This document shows, piece after piece, positions 51,524-64,000 of a DNA stretch of 64,000 bases; within the stretch, counting starts at the first letter, position 1; each line of letters begins with the position of its first letter. Under the pieces are notes generated by a model. That model saw nothing but the letters and a program-made list of their open reading frames with translations, did no database searches and was not told the origin of the DNA. Both the position numbers and the translations under genes were made by a program. Source of the stretch: Caprimulgus europaeus (taxonomy: Eukaryota; Chordata; Aves; Caprimulgiformes; Caprimulgidae). The stretch lies in the NCBI GenBank assembly GCA_907165065.1, contig OU015528.1, positions 41,221,515-41,285,514 on the forward strand, given 5' to 3'.

Positions 51524-54500
51524 GTAAGTTCCTTTGAGACAGATAGATAACAGTTGAAAAAGGATTTTTATTATGAGCATTTTAGAGTTTGAAATATAAA
51601 ATCATACTACATAGACTTGATAATAGTGTATATGCAGAGGAAAGGAGCAAAGAGCTAAACAAAGAGGTACTTTATGATTTTGAGAAATATTCACACCACT
51701 ATTGCACAAACATCCTCGCATGGTACATTCTCTCTTTTAAGTGTGGTTAAGGAAAGCTGTCAGAAAATGGTTTCAACCTTTTTTGGACTTTGATAAAAAC
51801 TCAGGCTACATATTCCCTCATACACTCTCTAGGAATAGCTGTCCTGATGCCAGTAAGACTACAGCAAATTTTAGAACAATTCTTGTCAGGTTGGCACAGT
51901 AAAATGATTCTGCACTCAGTTTTGTTGTGCGAATTACACCAAAACTCTGTTCTATTGTCATAAGATATATCATCAGGTTCTGCACTGACTAAATAGAACA
52001 ACTAAAATTAATCTCTTCTAAAGAATTTAACCTATCCTTTATTTTGTAGGCATGGTATAAATTTTAAGAACCTCAGTTGTCCCTAACCACTCTTCATGAC
52101 AGCCTTTAATGAATGAAGATTGATCAGCAAAGATTTCTAGCCAGCCAACAGTCAGTTTCATTCAAGTTAATTGTAGGAAGAACTTGAAAACGACTTAGCA
52201 ATTTGAGTAAATGATGGGGAAGACACAACAGACAGGCTTCATAAATATAATAAGGCAAACATCATTAAAAGCTTTATCTTGATCATACTTCCTGATTTCA
52301 GTTGAGTTCTCAAAAAAGAAAAAAAAAAGGTTCACTCATTGCTTTACTGATGCACCCATCCCAGCCCTCCAGCTATTCCTGTGCTGAGCAGGGAGCTGGC
52401 ATAGATTGCCGGCTCCACTGGGGACGAACAGGCAATCCTTGGGGAAAAAAGGGTATCAATCATTTACTGTTTGCAACCAAAACCAGAAAATATTTCATTA
52501 AATAAGGCAGTAGATTAATCTTCAAGTCTTTTTTAAAATAATAAAGATAAGTAATAGAGACCAGTGTGTCAAAATACAGACAGTAATACAACACTACTGC
52601 AAAAACCAAAAAAGAGTTTATATAAATAGTACCACTTATCTCTTGCAATGGACATCCTTAGTATAAAATCACCTCTCATTTCCACTTGCTGCAGAAATGT
52701 TTTCCAGAATAATTTTTCAATTGTTTTTTTATAATCTGATTAAAATATCAGACTTAATTATGCTTGTTAATCAGATCACATGCTTGTTATGAGAGTATAG
52801 CATTTCTGGCTACTTCTGAATGTATGTAAGCAAAATCTGAGGTGTTTGGCTGAAAAGCAGTTTCTAAAGGTACGTCATTAAAGAGTTTCTTGAATTTATT
52901 TTAAAGCTAAAACAGAACACAAATCAACCCTGAATTCAACTAAAAACGATTACTGAATTTTTACAGGCTACTTTTTAAACTTAAAAAAAACAAGTATCAC
53001 ATGCTTTAGTCACATTATCACATACATTAGGTCTCTGCCACAGAATACAGGTGTGTGTTTGTCAGTGCTCTAAGTATGTTGGCAAAGAAGTTACAGTTCA
53101 GTGGTGAAAAAAACAGGTACAGATTCCTTACACACTGTGTTTTATTATTGTCTTTATTACATCAAATTGCCAAACAACTCCGATGTGTGCTCTCATTTTA
53201 CATGAACCAAAATGCACCTAAAACAATTGCACCATATATGTATCATGAGCATACCTATGATTATGCAAAACATATAATCAATAGCCTATATATCAAAAGA
53301 ACGTCTAAATGAAAGGTGTATACATAATACGTACAAAATACCAATATTTTAAGAACTGCCAAGGTTAGTTTCTTCATGTTTAGTATTACTATATGTAGAG
53401 TGTAAGGCTCTCATGGTATGTATGTTAAGTATTTTAATAAATATAATAATATCACTTGGGTGGTTTTTGTGGGGGAATAGGTACTTGTGATGTATTTTGG
53501 ATTCAGTAATCCTTGCAATAAACAAATAAATCAACAAAACCTGTGTGGATATATTACTCCTAATGCAATACATTGATTTTAAGATGAATTATTTTATTCA
53601 GGAATGAGAGCAATGCATTTTTTGAATAGTATCATTCCAAATAAGTCACTCCTCTCTAAAAATCAGTGGCATACAGTAGAAATAGAAGTACCAGATGTTT
53701 TCTGTACTTCTGTGTACAGAAGTGTACTTCTGTGTTTAAGTACATAGTACTAACACAACAGACGGCATCCTTTTTGGCTGACCCAGATGTTAAGGCACCT
53801 TTCCTTCTGAAAGGTCCTTCTTCTTCATTTGTAACCATAGTACTCATAGAATAGTTACCAGTTTGTGTGTTTTATACCTGATTGGAGAGAGAGAAGACTA
53901 CTTTTAAGGAGAGTCAGCAGTAATTGCTAGGCTAGGAAGTTAGCTGTTCTAGGTGAGCCTAAAAGGAGAATCTATTCATTTGCAGCTGAACAATACATTT
54001 ATATTTCCAGTCTTTTACAATCTATGCTACACCTGCTTCCACTAGAAGAAATAACACTGGAGTAAGCACTCTGCCCCTCTCTTCATCACTTGCAAGATGG
54101 GCTCAGAAGCTGTGTTGCTGATCCTCCATCAGACCCTAGGCATGACCAGAAGCTCTGGAGCTGTGGGGGCCCAAGGAGGAACAGGGATCGGGATGACAGT
54201 GGAGAAAACGCTCCTCAGCAAGCCTGATACCAGCTGTCACCTACCAGAAGGGAAAAGTGCAAGGAGAAACTTTAACCTGCCAAGGACAGTATTGTGGCTC
54301 TGCCACCACAGATGAAGAACAGCATGAGTTTTCACCAACATAAAGCAGTCCCTACCCCAAAAAACGGTGCTTTCTAAGTGGGAAAAAACCAATTCTCACT
54401 GCTGCAGCAGGATTTGCTCTAGCAAGCATGTTGCCCTGCTCTGGCAGAATAATAGCATCTTTCAATGCTGTCTGGAAGGCCCAGCTGCCAAGGTGAGAAA

Positions 54501-57500
54501 ACCTTTTTTTTTCTTTTTTTTTTAAAAAAAATTTTCAATGCTTTTCCCTCCATATTAACAACCTAGGAGACACTGTTTTACTGCAAGTGCATTAGTGGGT
54601 AACTATCCCTTGAGGTTTCATTTTAAATTAACCAGTTATCCAGCAGAATTCCCTTTTATTTGCTACTGAGACAAGGTAGATTTGAATCAATATTTAAAAG
54701 TATAAGCATCTCTCTCATTACTAAGCTTCTGTGATTATTTTACATTATTTCTTTTTTTTTTTATTAAAAAAAACCCCATATAATATTAATGTCGCCTTCT
54801 AGTTTCTGTTTGAGATTAATACCCTTAACCTGAGCATTTCAGCATAGAACATTGCCAGAGGTTTTAAAATAAGATCTTTCTAAAGGTGTTAGGCAACTCA
54901 TCTCCCAGTGATGTTGTAAGAATTAATTAGCTAATGCCAGTACAGCATTACACTAAGCTAAGTATTATTGTTGACAGCCTAACATTGTCAGTGCTGAGTG
55001 GCAACATGAACTTTTTTACTGCCAGCTGGCTCCATCTCCACGCAGAAGAGATCTGCTCTCAGGAATGACATGGTAAATCACTCTTCCTCAGTTTTCAGTC
55101 CTCTTCTCTCACAGAATTATTTAAGATGGCACCAGTCATACTGGTGTGTTTTTGTGACACCAGTCCAAGAAGAGTTTGCAATAAGCTAAAAATCAATTAG
55201 GTAGAAGTTTCGTCTACCATCAACTGAATAGTAGAGCAATATCCCATAGAGAGAAGTATCAAGTCCCATTTGTCTGCTGTTTGAAAAATAATTATCGCAG
55301 ATTCTGCACTATATTGTTGAAAGCAGGAGTGAGCATTGCTATACAGAAGACTGCTTTATGGCAGCACAGTAAATGCCCACCACCTTTTACCTGGAGACAG
55401 GAAATGTGTGGGCCTCAGAGATTCATTGCCAGGGCATGTGGGGTGAATGTTTTCAAGATGAAATGAAGAAAATTTGTGGAATATTTCTGTATACAGTTAG
55501 CCTGTAGGCTGCTGCCAAATGCTGGTTATTGTCTTCCTTCCTGAAGCAGTACCACTTGAACACTGCAGCACAATGCTATTTTCAGCTCCTTGAGGAGACA
55601 AATACAATGTAAAGTCATGTTGCATGACCAACCTGCCAGGTGTTTACTGTTCTAACTCCATTTTTATTACTTTGGGGAGGAGAGAATGATGAAGGGAGGG
55701 ATCAGAGTTATTTAGGAGATTTTCCAACAGCAGGTCAGCTGAGATAGTTGGGCTATTTTTGCTTAAGGCACTGGTGTACTGTATATGTTCTTTTTTCTGT
55801 TTTCAGTTTTACAAGCAAGAAGTAGCAATAGAATTAGCCAAAATAAAATGCAGCCCCTTAAGAATTTCCATAGCAACATTTGTGCTTCAGAAAGGTTGAG
55901 ATAGTGCCAAACAGGTAGGTTTTTTTGTCCATAGAATAGGTATTGAGACAGCTGCAGTGAAGTAAACTCCCCAAGCTCACAACATGTGATCACTGGCGCA
56001 CAGTGAGGTGGAAGAGAGAGGAGAGATGTAGTACAGATACCTTTTCCTTTCAGACCTTAAGTCCCCTGCCAACTCTATGAAAAATTAAAAATTAAAGATG
56101 GCCCTTGTGATTCTGTTTTTCAATATACTTTCTTTGAGTAAGAATCCAAACAGATCAGGTACACTACTTCGAATTCAAATAGCTGTAACAATTATAACTA
56201 ACAGTATTTTTTTTCTGAATGCATGTTTCGTATACTACAACCAAAAGACCTAATTCCCATTCTGATCTCATAGCAGCAAAATATTCCAAAGGTTGTCTCA
56301 TAACTAACTGATAATACAAACATGTTTCAAGATATTTATTTTAAATCCAAAAAGGCTCAAGTCTGACTGTGTTGTTGGATCCACATGTATTTCAAGGTAT
56401 CTTGTATATATTAGCAATTTCTTTTTCTAACAGAAATGGGTCAAAGTCCAGTATGAATGAGGCAACAGTAGATCCTTACAGTGACTATTTCTTTTTTCAG
56501 GCTTAGGAGGTTAAACACATGTAAGGAGTCCCAAAGGAAAGGAAGCACTAATGATATTAGCTAACAAAGACTTCAGATATTCTTTCATAAACTAATCAGT
56601 CTAATACCAAAATGATAAATGGAAAAATAAATGCACAAATCTACAGACAATAAAGATATCTGTAGAAAAAAATTAGTCCTAAAGCAATTTGCGATATAGT
56701 ACAATAGTATCAATAGTTTGTTAAATTCGATTCATAAATGTTGATTGCTTTTGCAAGAAATTACATTAAAAATTTTGTTACAATTCCAAACTTATAAAAG
56801 CCTGTAGGTCATAAAATTGTCACATAATTTAGGAAAAAGCTTTGAGTTGGTAGAGGTACCAGAGTAGAAATAAGCTTTTTAAAGCTCTATCATTAAACTA
56901 TGGCCTAATAAAACAACAACAGTGATCTACCTCCCATTTACACAGAAAGCTTCTTTATATGCATTCAAAAGGGCTCTGACTCTGACCAAACCAGCTCAGC
57001 AACCTGAAACACCCCTATCTAACCTTAGGCTCAGCTCAGTGCAGATTTATTGTCTTCTAATTTTACTTAACCATATACGGCAATAAAAGTGGGAACTGTG
57101 TTTGAAAGTATTATGACACCCAAGGAGAAATTCCACAAACCTAGTAGAATTAGGTTATTCACCTGCACAATCATAAAGACCAGTCATCTGTTAGATTTAT
57201 GCTACGGTTGGTTATGGTAAAAAAGGAAATATAATCTGAACTACATGATGCCTCAGGTCCCTAAGCCTCACTCAGCTGGTCTCATACATGAAGGACTTCT
57301 CAAGGCTGAAAAAGTCTACAATCTCAGCAAACAAGCAAACTTTATAAAATACCTCCCATTATCAATCAACTGTTGTCCTGTCCAAACCCTTAGCCGCCGG
57401 TTGCAATCTTGACACATTATTTATTTCAGCAGGAGAAACTGTTGATATGGGACAAATTATGTTTTTCTGATTAAAACCTGGGTATGTGCGAAGAGCTTAC

Positions 57501-60500
57501 ACAAAGTCCTGTTTCCCTGAACGTGGTAGGAACAAACAGTAGAAGGTTATTTCCTTGCCCAGAATTCCAATTTGACTTTTTCTGTTGGTCTTCTGTTCAA
57601 CATAAACTTTTTTTTCCTTAGTGTACTCCCTGGGCCACCCACATTGCCTATTAGTCTTTTCCCAGCTTTCTGATTACTTTTAAACACATAGCTCCTATCA
57701 GTTGATGTCTCAGTCAGTGAATATATAATAATTTCCCACAAAAGTTCTTTGTTCTCCACAAATTAGCTCATGCTTCAGTTTTCTTTTGTAGGATAACTGC
57801 CTGGGTGGTAGTTTCTACTGTTTTCAGTAATTTTACTTTGTACGGGAGCTTAGCTGCTGCTTCTTGTTTAGACTGAATGGAGGGTGCCCACCATAACCAG
57901 GGGATTAATGAGGCCTGGAATTTTCTGCAGATCAAAGACAAACTTTATGGCAGCCATTAACATCTTCCAGCAGAGCAATAGCATTCCTGAGAAAAGTAAA
58001 AGAAAAGCTGATAATGATCAAGCCAAAACATCACCTAATCACCTGTTTCTCCTTGGTTGTAATGTTTCCCTCAGGTTATCATGCAAAGTTACATTTAAGA
58101 GAGACAGAAAATGAAGTTAAAAAGGTGTGTGGGGGGGGAAGCCTTTTTAAAGGTAACAGGAAAAGAAAACTGAAGGACATATAATATAAACAAAAAAAAA
58201 AAGACCCAGGAGGAAAAGGAGAGAAATAATAGGATTGTAGTTTTCCATAGATAAACTTCAGCATCTATGGAATCTGGTTTATATATGGCAATAAATGAAA
58301 AATAGTCAGTTGCAGCCTATATTGTTATTTGGTCTTCTTTCCAACATCCCTTTGAACATGATTGCTTCTGAACAGCTCCTAAACTATGGTAGTTTGGGGC
58401 CTGTTTTCATACAGTCAACAGGAATTGGCATTGGTTTATCATGTTGTGAAACGTTCTAGCAGTCTGGGAGCTGCTTATGAAGAAGTTGAGTCTTCCTCTC
58501 TTCAAAGAAAACAAATTCCATCTGAGAGGTGGAGATCATACTCAATCCTTCATTTAACTTTAAACCACTGGAGTATCTATCAGAGTTTTAAGACAGATGG
58601 ATGTTTCCTGGTAAAAGAACTGTGAAGAGAATGATCTCAGCCATGGGAAAGGAATTAATTATCTCTGCCATTCCCCCTGTCTCTGAGTAATGAAAAGAAA
58701 TAACCCATCCCTCTTTCACTTTCTTTTCCCCAGAGAAAACCATGGGGAAACAGAAGCCTAACAAGAAGAAATGTCTGCTCTCTAGAAGACAGTCACAGTG
58801 TAGTGTGCAGAAGTTTCCCTGGGTAGAAATCCAAATTATATTCCTCAAATGCTTCTTATTTGCACAAACATAACACCAGCAAAGACTGCAATTATGCTGC
58901 TGGAAGCACCAGTTTTCTCAGACCATGAGCACAACAAGCACATATTTGCAGTCTGTACTCCACATGCATGCACAACACATTTGATAGGCTGGGCTTGTCG
59001 TGCTTGATCAGAAACTCTGTGCCCTGGTAGCTGCCTATTAAGCTACAGCAGCTGGATGTCACACCAGGACCCAGGGCCTGAGAGCCCTAAACCCATGCAT
59101 TATGAACATCAGTGAGCATGGCCACAAAACCATAAAATACATGCATGTACAATGTGTCTCCAAGTTCTTCCAGAAAGAACCTTTCAGGAGCAGAAATACA
59201 TATTGGTTGCGTCGTGATGTAATCTCAATTAACTTTATCTTTTTGCAGTGGAGGTAATATAAAAGAAATAATAGCAACTAGAATCACTTACCTACAGTTA
59301 CACAGGCAACCTTAGTCCTTAGCAAATTCGTCTGGGCAAAGCAGTAATAACTATACAGCACTGTGTTTGCAGTAGCACTAGTTTGTAAGACAAGTTAATT
59401 ATTCTATAGCAAGTACTGCATTCATGCAGTGATAACGCTTTCACTGAGGCTGATGTCCAAAGTGACAGGGATAGTCTGGATAAGACTGGAAAAAAAGAAA
59501 GTGGGCAAATAACAAAATAAAGTAGTAGCGAGTGTTACCCAGGTACTTTTGCTCTGTTTTGTAATGCTATTTTGATTTCACTTAGGCAAATCATTTTTTT
59601 TTTTTCAGTTAATTACCTAATGAAATGTCTACTCTTATTTGCAAAGAATGCAAATAAATAAGGGTATATTAACAGAAATAAATTTGAGGTTTTAAAAAAA
59701 ATCATCATATTGCAGGTCTTTTCAGTTTCAGAAACAAAGACTAAATGGATAGGCAGATTAATAGATTCAAACTGTCTACAACAGGATCAGTCTAAAATGG
59801 CTTATCTGACACAGTTTAGTGTCAATTATTTTGAAAACTGAAATAGGGAATTAAAATCATCTTCACATGTTAATACACAAAAAAACCTATGAAAGTAAAG
59901 AATGAAAATAGCTCTTTAATGGAATAATTTTTGTTTTCCTATAACAGCCTAAAGAATATTTCCAATAAGGATGCTTAATATTTGTTAGGAATAAAAATAA
60001 ACTTATGTCCAGAATTTTAGAAGTTCAGCAAGAAATTTCAAAAAGCAAATGGGTCTGGTTTCAACTCTATGAAATGGAAACAACATTTATATTTTTCATA
60101 TTTTCATCTTTTTTATCATCTCAGCTCTGAAGCAGGACAGTTTGTACGTCTTGTTAATACTTTTTTGCAAGATCTCCAAAACGACTGAGAATCAGGAAGC
60201 ATGAACCACTGGGAGAAAGCAAGAATAAGAGCATCTGAGGTTGCCACCAGGTAGATCCTTCAGTTTGCTGAGCCTCGGGGAATCTTTCAAAGTTGACAGA
60301 GCAGTGGTTTGGCTGACCTGACAATACATACTGCCTAAACAGTAGGTAAGGCATGCCAGAAATATATAACAGAGGTGGGAGTCATCTGCTGGACAGGCAT
60401 ATTAGTGTTGATTCATTGACAGATTTAGACATTTTTTCAGAATGGCAGTTTTACAGTCTCCTGTGGATAGGTGAGAAGCAGTGAGAAATAATGCTGAGTC

Positions 60501-61640
60501 TTGGGATGAAGAAAAAACATGACAAAACAAGCCCAGGCAATAGAACAGCAATTCCATGTTCCCAGGTTTGTTCATAAGTCTATGTGAAAACCACTGTTGC
60601 AACCATAAGGTTCCCACTGGAGGTACAAGAGTGGAAAGGCAACAGACGAGAAACAACACACTGAAGACTAGGCCTGCACGGCAACAACTGAAAGGAAAAG
60701 GCAATTTTACTTCTGCAAAGTGTCCAAAAATGAGCTAGACACCTAGGGCTGGGGTAGAGAGAGAAATGGAATAAGATTTAGAGAAGCTGCAGAGAGCTGG
60801 TGAGATTCTTCTTTACTGGTTGAACGCTGAGTAGCCTGCGAGAAAGCAGTAAATCCAAATTCATTTCTTTCTTCTGCCAGAGGGGAATTCAGCTCCCTCA
60901 TAACATCTCCAGGGACAGCTATAATCATTTGGCTATGTTTGATGGCTGATAATTCTAAATATTTCTCACTGTAGGTGTTCCACTTTTCCTGGATTCCTTA
61001 AATTGATTCAGAGAGGATGTGAATGAAACATATCTCACGGTCAGACACTTAAAGAAGGTAGGCATTTACTTGGGTCAGCTATCACCTGCCCAGTTGAACA
61101 GTTTAACTCAGTCTTTGGATTCAGAGAACCAATAGAAAATTATTGCATGCCTCCATCTAATGGATTTTGTCCACCCCGATGCCTCTAAAGAAGGCTGCTG
61201 GATGGCTTGGCTGTAACCTTAATGGCCTAATGCTAAGCACATTTTCATTCACAGTCATGAGGCATGAAGAAGACCCTGGTTACATCTGCTCAGCAGCCTC
61301 CTCATACATTTTGGATGGCTGTGGTTGAGGCCTCTTGAAGCCTTCTCTTCCCCAGCTGTTTTGTGAATCTATCTGCGATAATTATTTTTCAAATTAAAAC
61401 CTATTCATCAAATTCATATCAAGCTGACTAACTGTTTGGGACAGAGAAGTCTATTGCTCTGAAGTCCCATATTCAATGAAAACATCAATTGTCAAACTTC
61501 AGTAATCCCCCATTTTGCACCTGCAGTCTGCACAGCAAACTGCTCTCCTGAGTATGTAATCTGGTCCAGGGCCATGCACAATTACGGGGAAAAGATATAG
61601 AGGTCTTGTCCTCCGTGTTCACATTGAATACCTGGAAGAA

Positions 61641-61685
61641 GGACACTGTCTAGCCCCAAGGACATTGTTTAGCCCTAAGGACACT
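61641..61685. repeat. Tandem repeat, 19-bp unit, about 2.4 copies
   Basis: GGACACTGTCTAGCCCCAA (61641-61659) is followed directly by GGACATTGTTTAGCCCTAA (61660-61678, three differences) and the partial unit GGACACT. Confidence 0.88.
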
Positions 61686-62919
61686 TTTTTCTTATTCCTA
61701 TTCTCATTATAACCTACAAAAGGGACCCTAGGTTGTCCACCATCTGAGCTCTCTTCTGTCAGATTTCTATCAACAGTCTGAGAAGATGGTGTATGAATCA
61801 GGTATAACAACTATATTTCTTAAATTTATACATGAAGTGGATCTTTGACACAGAGGTTCAGGCCAGTTTCCATCTCTTTTGGGTTTGGGAGCATTTTGAG
61901 AAATGTGACCCATATACATCATATACATAAATATATCCTCTAATTCTCTTTGACATATGTGAGTGGAATATGAGAAATTAGGAACCAAGCTGTTCAGTAA
62001 CAGTATGTTCTAATGAAAATCCAAGATATGACACACATATACACATATACCACTTATAAAACCTATGAAACTGAAGTAGATTCATGGGGAGTGCACTTAC
62101 AGAAGTCAGAGCAAAGAAGTCTATGAGAATAACTAACTACTATAATAATTTTTATTTCTATCATCCATTTTTGTACAAAGTAATTCTTGTGATGACAGGC
62201 ACTTATCTGAAATTTTTAAACTGAGGAGATAATAGTATTGACAAGTTTATATAAACATCTCTGAAGATGAATGGCTAGCAAAGTTATCTGACCTGCTTTG
62301 TGTGTATTTTAACTATTTAATTTTTTTTATGAACACAGAGAAAACATACTCCTTCTCATTTCTGTCCTCACTGTTTTTATGGATTTGATGCCCTGTACCA
62401 CAACTACACATTTCTCCTATTGCTCCACAGTAACCACTTCCTATAGGTCTTTGCACCCTTGTCCATGGCAGGTGCATACTTGAGTAAGTATTTAGGCACT
62501 ATTAGAGCAAAGCAGGGAGTACTCTATGTGACACACTGTACTTTATAACAATGAGGTCCCCAGCTTCAGCCTGGTGGAAAATTAATGAATGAAACCTTAG
62601 CCGTTGGAGAGATCTGACAGCAGTTTTTGTTTAATGGTCCCCATGAAGCCAACCATCTCATCATCCCTCAGAATATTGAAACTAGATTGTCATTTCCAAG
62701 ACTCTATGAAGGGCATAAGTCCCATTTTTCCAAACGACTTTGGGACACATTTTTATGACCTCATTCAGGTATTAAGTGAATTCGTATAAACATATAGGCT
62801 CCAGGGATTCAGCTAGCAAGTGAGTGAAGGTTCCCAGGGCATAGTTGTTTTTCTTTAATTTACTGGTTTTTTACTGCTGCATTTAAGTAGTCTAGGCACC
62901 AAATTTGATTTACAAAAGT

Positions 62920-62955
62920 GACTAAGTTACTTTTTTTTGCAAAAGTTACTTAGTC
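62920..62955. repeat. 15-bp inverted repeat (hairpin)
   Basis: GACTAAGTTACTTTT at 62920-62934 pairs with AAAAGTTACTTAGTC at 62941-62955 around the 6-base loop TTTTGC, with a single T-T mismatch (62928/62947). Confidence 0.85.
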
Positions 62956-63160
62956 TGTATAAGGGTGTTTTTCTACCTGTTTATGTTATATATGCTCTTT
63001 CATATAGTCTTCAGTCAAACCGAATCTGAAATTCATGTGATTATTAAATTATTTAATAACACACTTCTATTAAGACTAATCTGACGCTTAGAAGTAATGC
63101 AATATCAAGCTTATCATATATTTAAAAATTACTTCAGAAATGCTTTACTGTGTTGGGTTT

Positions 63161-63200
63161 TTGTTGTTGTTGTTGGGTTTGGTTTTTTTTTGGGGGGGGG
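63161..63200. repeat. TTG repeat followed by T9 and G9 runs
   Basis: Five TTG units at 63161-63175, then GGTTTGG, nine T at 63183-63191 and nine G at 63192-63200. It is simple sequence. Confidence 0.88.
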
Positions 63201-64000
63201 TTTTCCTCAGAAGCTTCAGATGTGGGGAGGAAGCAGGGGAGTTTACCTCCTCTGTTTAGAGGACACATTGTTTTGCTCTAGAATATGTCCCCATGGCCCT
63301 TGAGCAATATTTTGTTCTCAGAAGAGTCTGAAAGTCTTGACAGAACCAGCATTAATTGGATGATGTGGCTGTCTGAGAGGAGGATTAGGTAACAAGAGAG
63401 CTTGAAATCCCTGTGGCTTGAAATCCCTCCTTATGCATATTTAGACAATACAGTAATTTTAGTCACTGCTTTTGAGCAAATTAGACAGGATGGCACGTTA
63501 TAAACACCTGCATAAATCCATTTCTTCCTGGTTTTGGTGCATTGTAAAAGGAATCTACTGAAAGACAAAAACCTACTGGGGAAAGCAGGGAAAGAAATCT
63601 ATTTCTGCGAGAAGTAGTTTATGAATGTTTATTACTTATCTTCTCTCATTATAGTTTCATGAGAGCTGTTTGAAGATGGGAAAGCTGTATCTCCTACTGT
63701 ATGGCAGGGAACAGATTGTTGGCACTCAATAGCTAGTAAGTTAATAATAGCAATAGGCAATTAAATCTTCAACAAGGCACACCTGCTAACCAGTAAACAT
63801 TTAGCTGTCAGGTAGCTGACAGATGGCCTTGCACATAGAAAGTTAGGATACATGTTTTCTGGGTCTTTTTTCTCCATTTGTTTGCTAGTGGTTGTCACTG
63901 CACTTTGGTTTTCTTGGGAGGAACCAGATACCACGGGGCAGGGTATGGGCTTGCCATTGAAATCAGCAGACAATGAATATTGCCAACGGAAGTCCAGGGA

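Larger units (their letters stand above)
45507..54096. other. Unannotated non-coding stretch
   Basis: No gene is recognised with confidence. Contents include small CT-rich tracts (47078-47100 and CCTT repeats near 50350), the hairpin at 51007-51052, the possible exon at 51432-51523, an A-rich run near 52312-52330, and a local duplication with an inverted repeat at 53703-53734. The remaining frames are under 90 codons and show no domain. Confidence 0.5.
54097..64000. other. Unannotated non-coding stretch to the window end
   Basis: No gene is recognised. Splice-like boundaries enclose 54097-54492 (plus) and 59292-59485 (minus), both without sustained coding frames. Homopolymer and simple tracts are at 54503-54535 (T then A), 54752-54772, 58131-58138 (8 G), about 58190-58201 (A) and 59594-59605 (T). 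A 19-bp tandem repeat is at 61641-61685, a hairpin at 62920-62955, a TTG/T9/G9 block at 63161-63200, and a 13-base duplication at 63400-63428. Confidence 0.5.

Noticed and set aside
1-64000. CRISPR array, prokaryotic operon, prophage or insertion sequence
   Set aside because: There are no regularly spaced repeats, ribosome-binding sites or dense coding; all identified elements are vertebrate retroelements.

Overview
This window looks like non-coding DNA from a bird, either intergenic or intronic. Three things in the sequence point to birds. Two CR1 non-LTR retrotransposon copies end in CR1-type ATTCTGTG/ATTCTATG octamers. Four solo long terminal repeats belong to two families whose ends (TGTATTGGGTTTG...CCACCACA and TGTCCTGG...ACA) I recognise from avian genomes. 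Lineage-specific repeats are otherwise sparse in AT-rich DNA. A non-galliform (neoavian) species is my guess; the sequence does not prove it. I found no intact protein-coding gene, rRNA, functional tRNA, CRISPR array or operon.

Layout: 1-3716 is unannotated AT-rich DNA. 3717-4655 is a 5'-truncated CR1 on the minus strand. 4656-12123 is unannotated. 12129-13265 is a CpG-rich solo LTR on the minus strand with a perfect 5-bp target-site duplication. 13271-19600 is unannotated, with a possible ancient repeat near 15.0-15.3 kb. 19606-20266 is a solo LTR of a second family, on the plus strand, also with a perfect 5-bp duplication. 20272-41292 is a long stretch with microsatellites, ancient SINE/L2-like remnants, a perfect palindrome and a short tandem duplication. 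41293 to about 42290 is a decayed plus-strand copy of the first LTR family. 42852-43947 is a second CR1 copy (plus strand) carrying a dead reverse-transcriptase remnant. 44830-45420 is a second, more diverged copy of the TGTCCTGG family, followed 58 bp later by a 28-nt G homopolymer. From there to 64000 the DNA is unannotated, with two hairpin-forming inverted repeats and three stretches bounded by good splice-like sites.

The open reading frames above 100 codons fall mainly in the stop-poor GC-rich LTRs and CR1 copies, where they appear on both strands and in overlapping frames, or in low-complexity DNA. I treat them as incidental. The best leads for unrecognised function are a possible 92-nt coding exon at 51432-51523, a possible minus-strand non-coding exon at 59292-59485, and the near-perfect 19-bp hairpin at 51007-51052. 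All three are weak on sequence alone. I did not find an undescribed biological system here.
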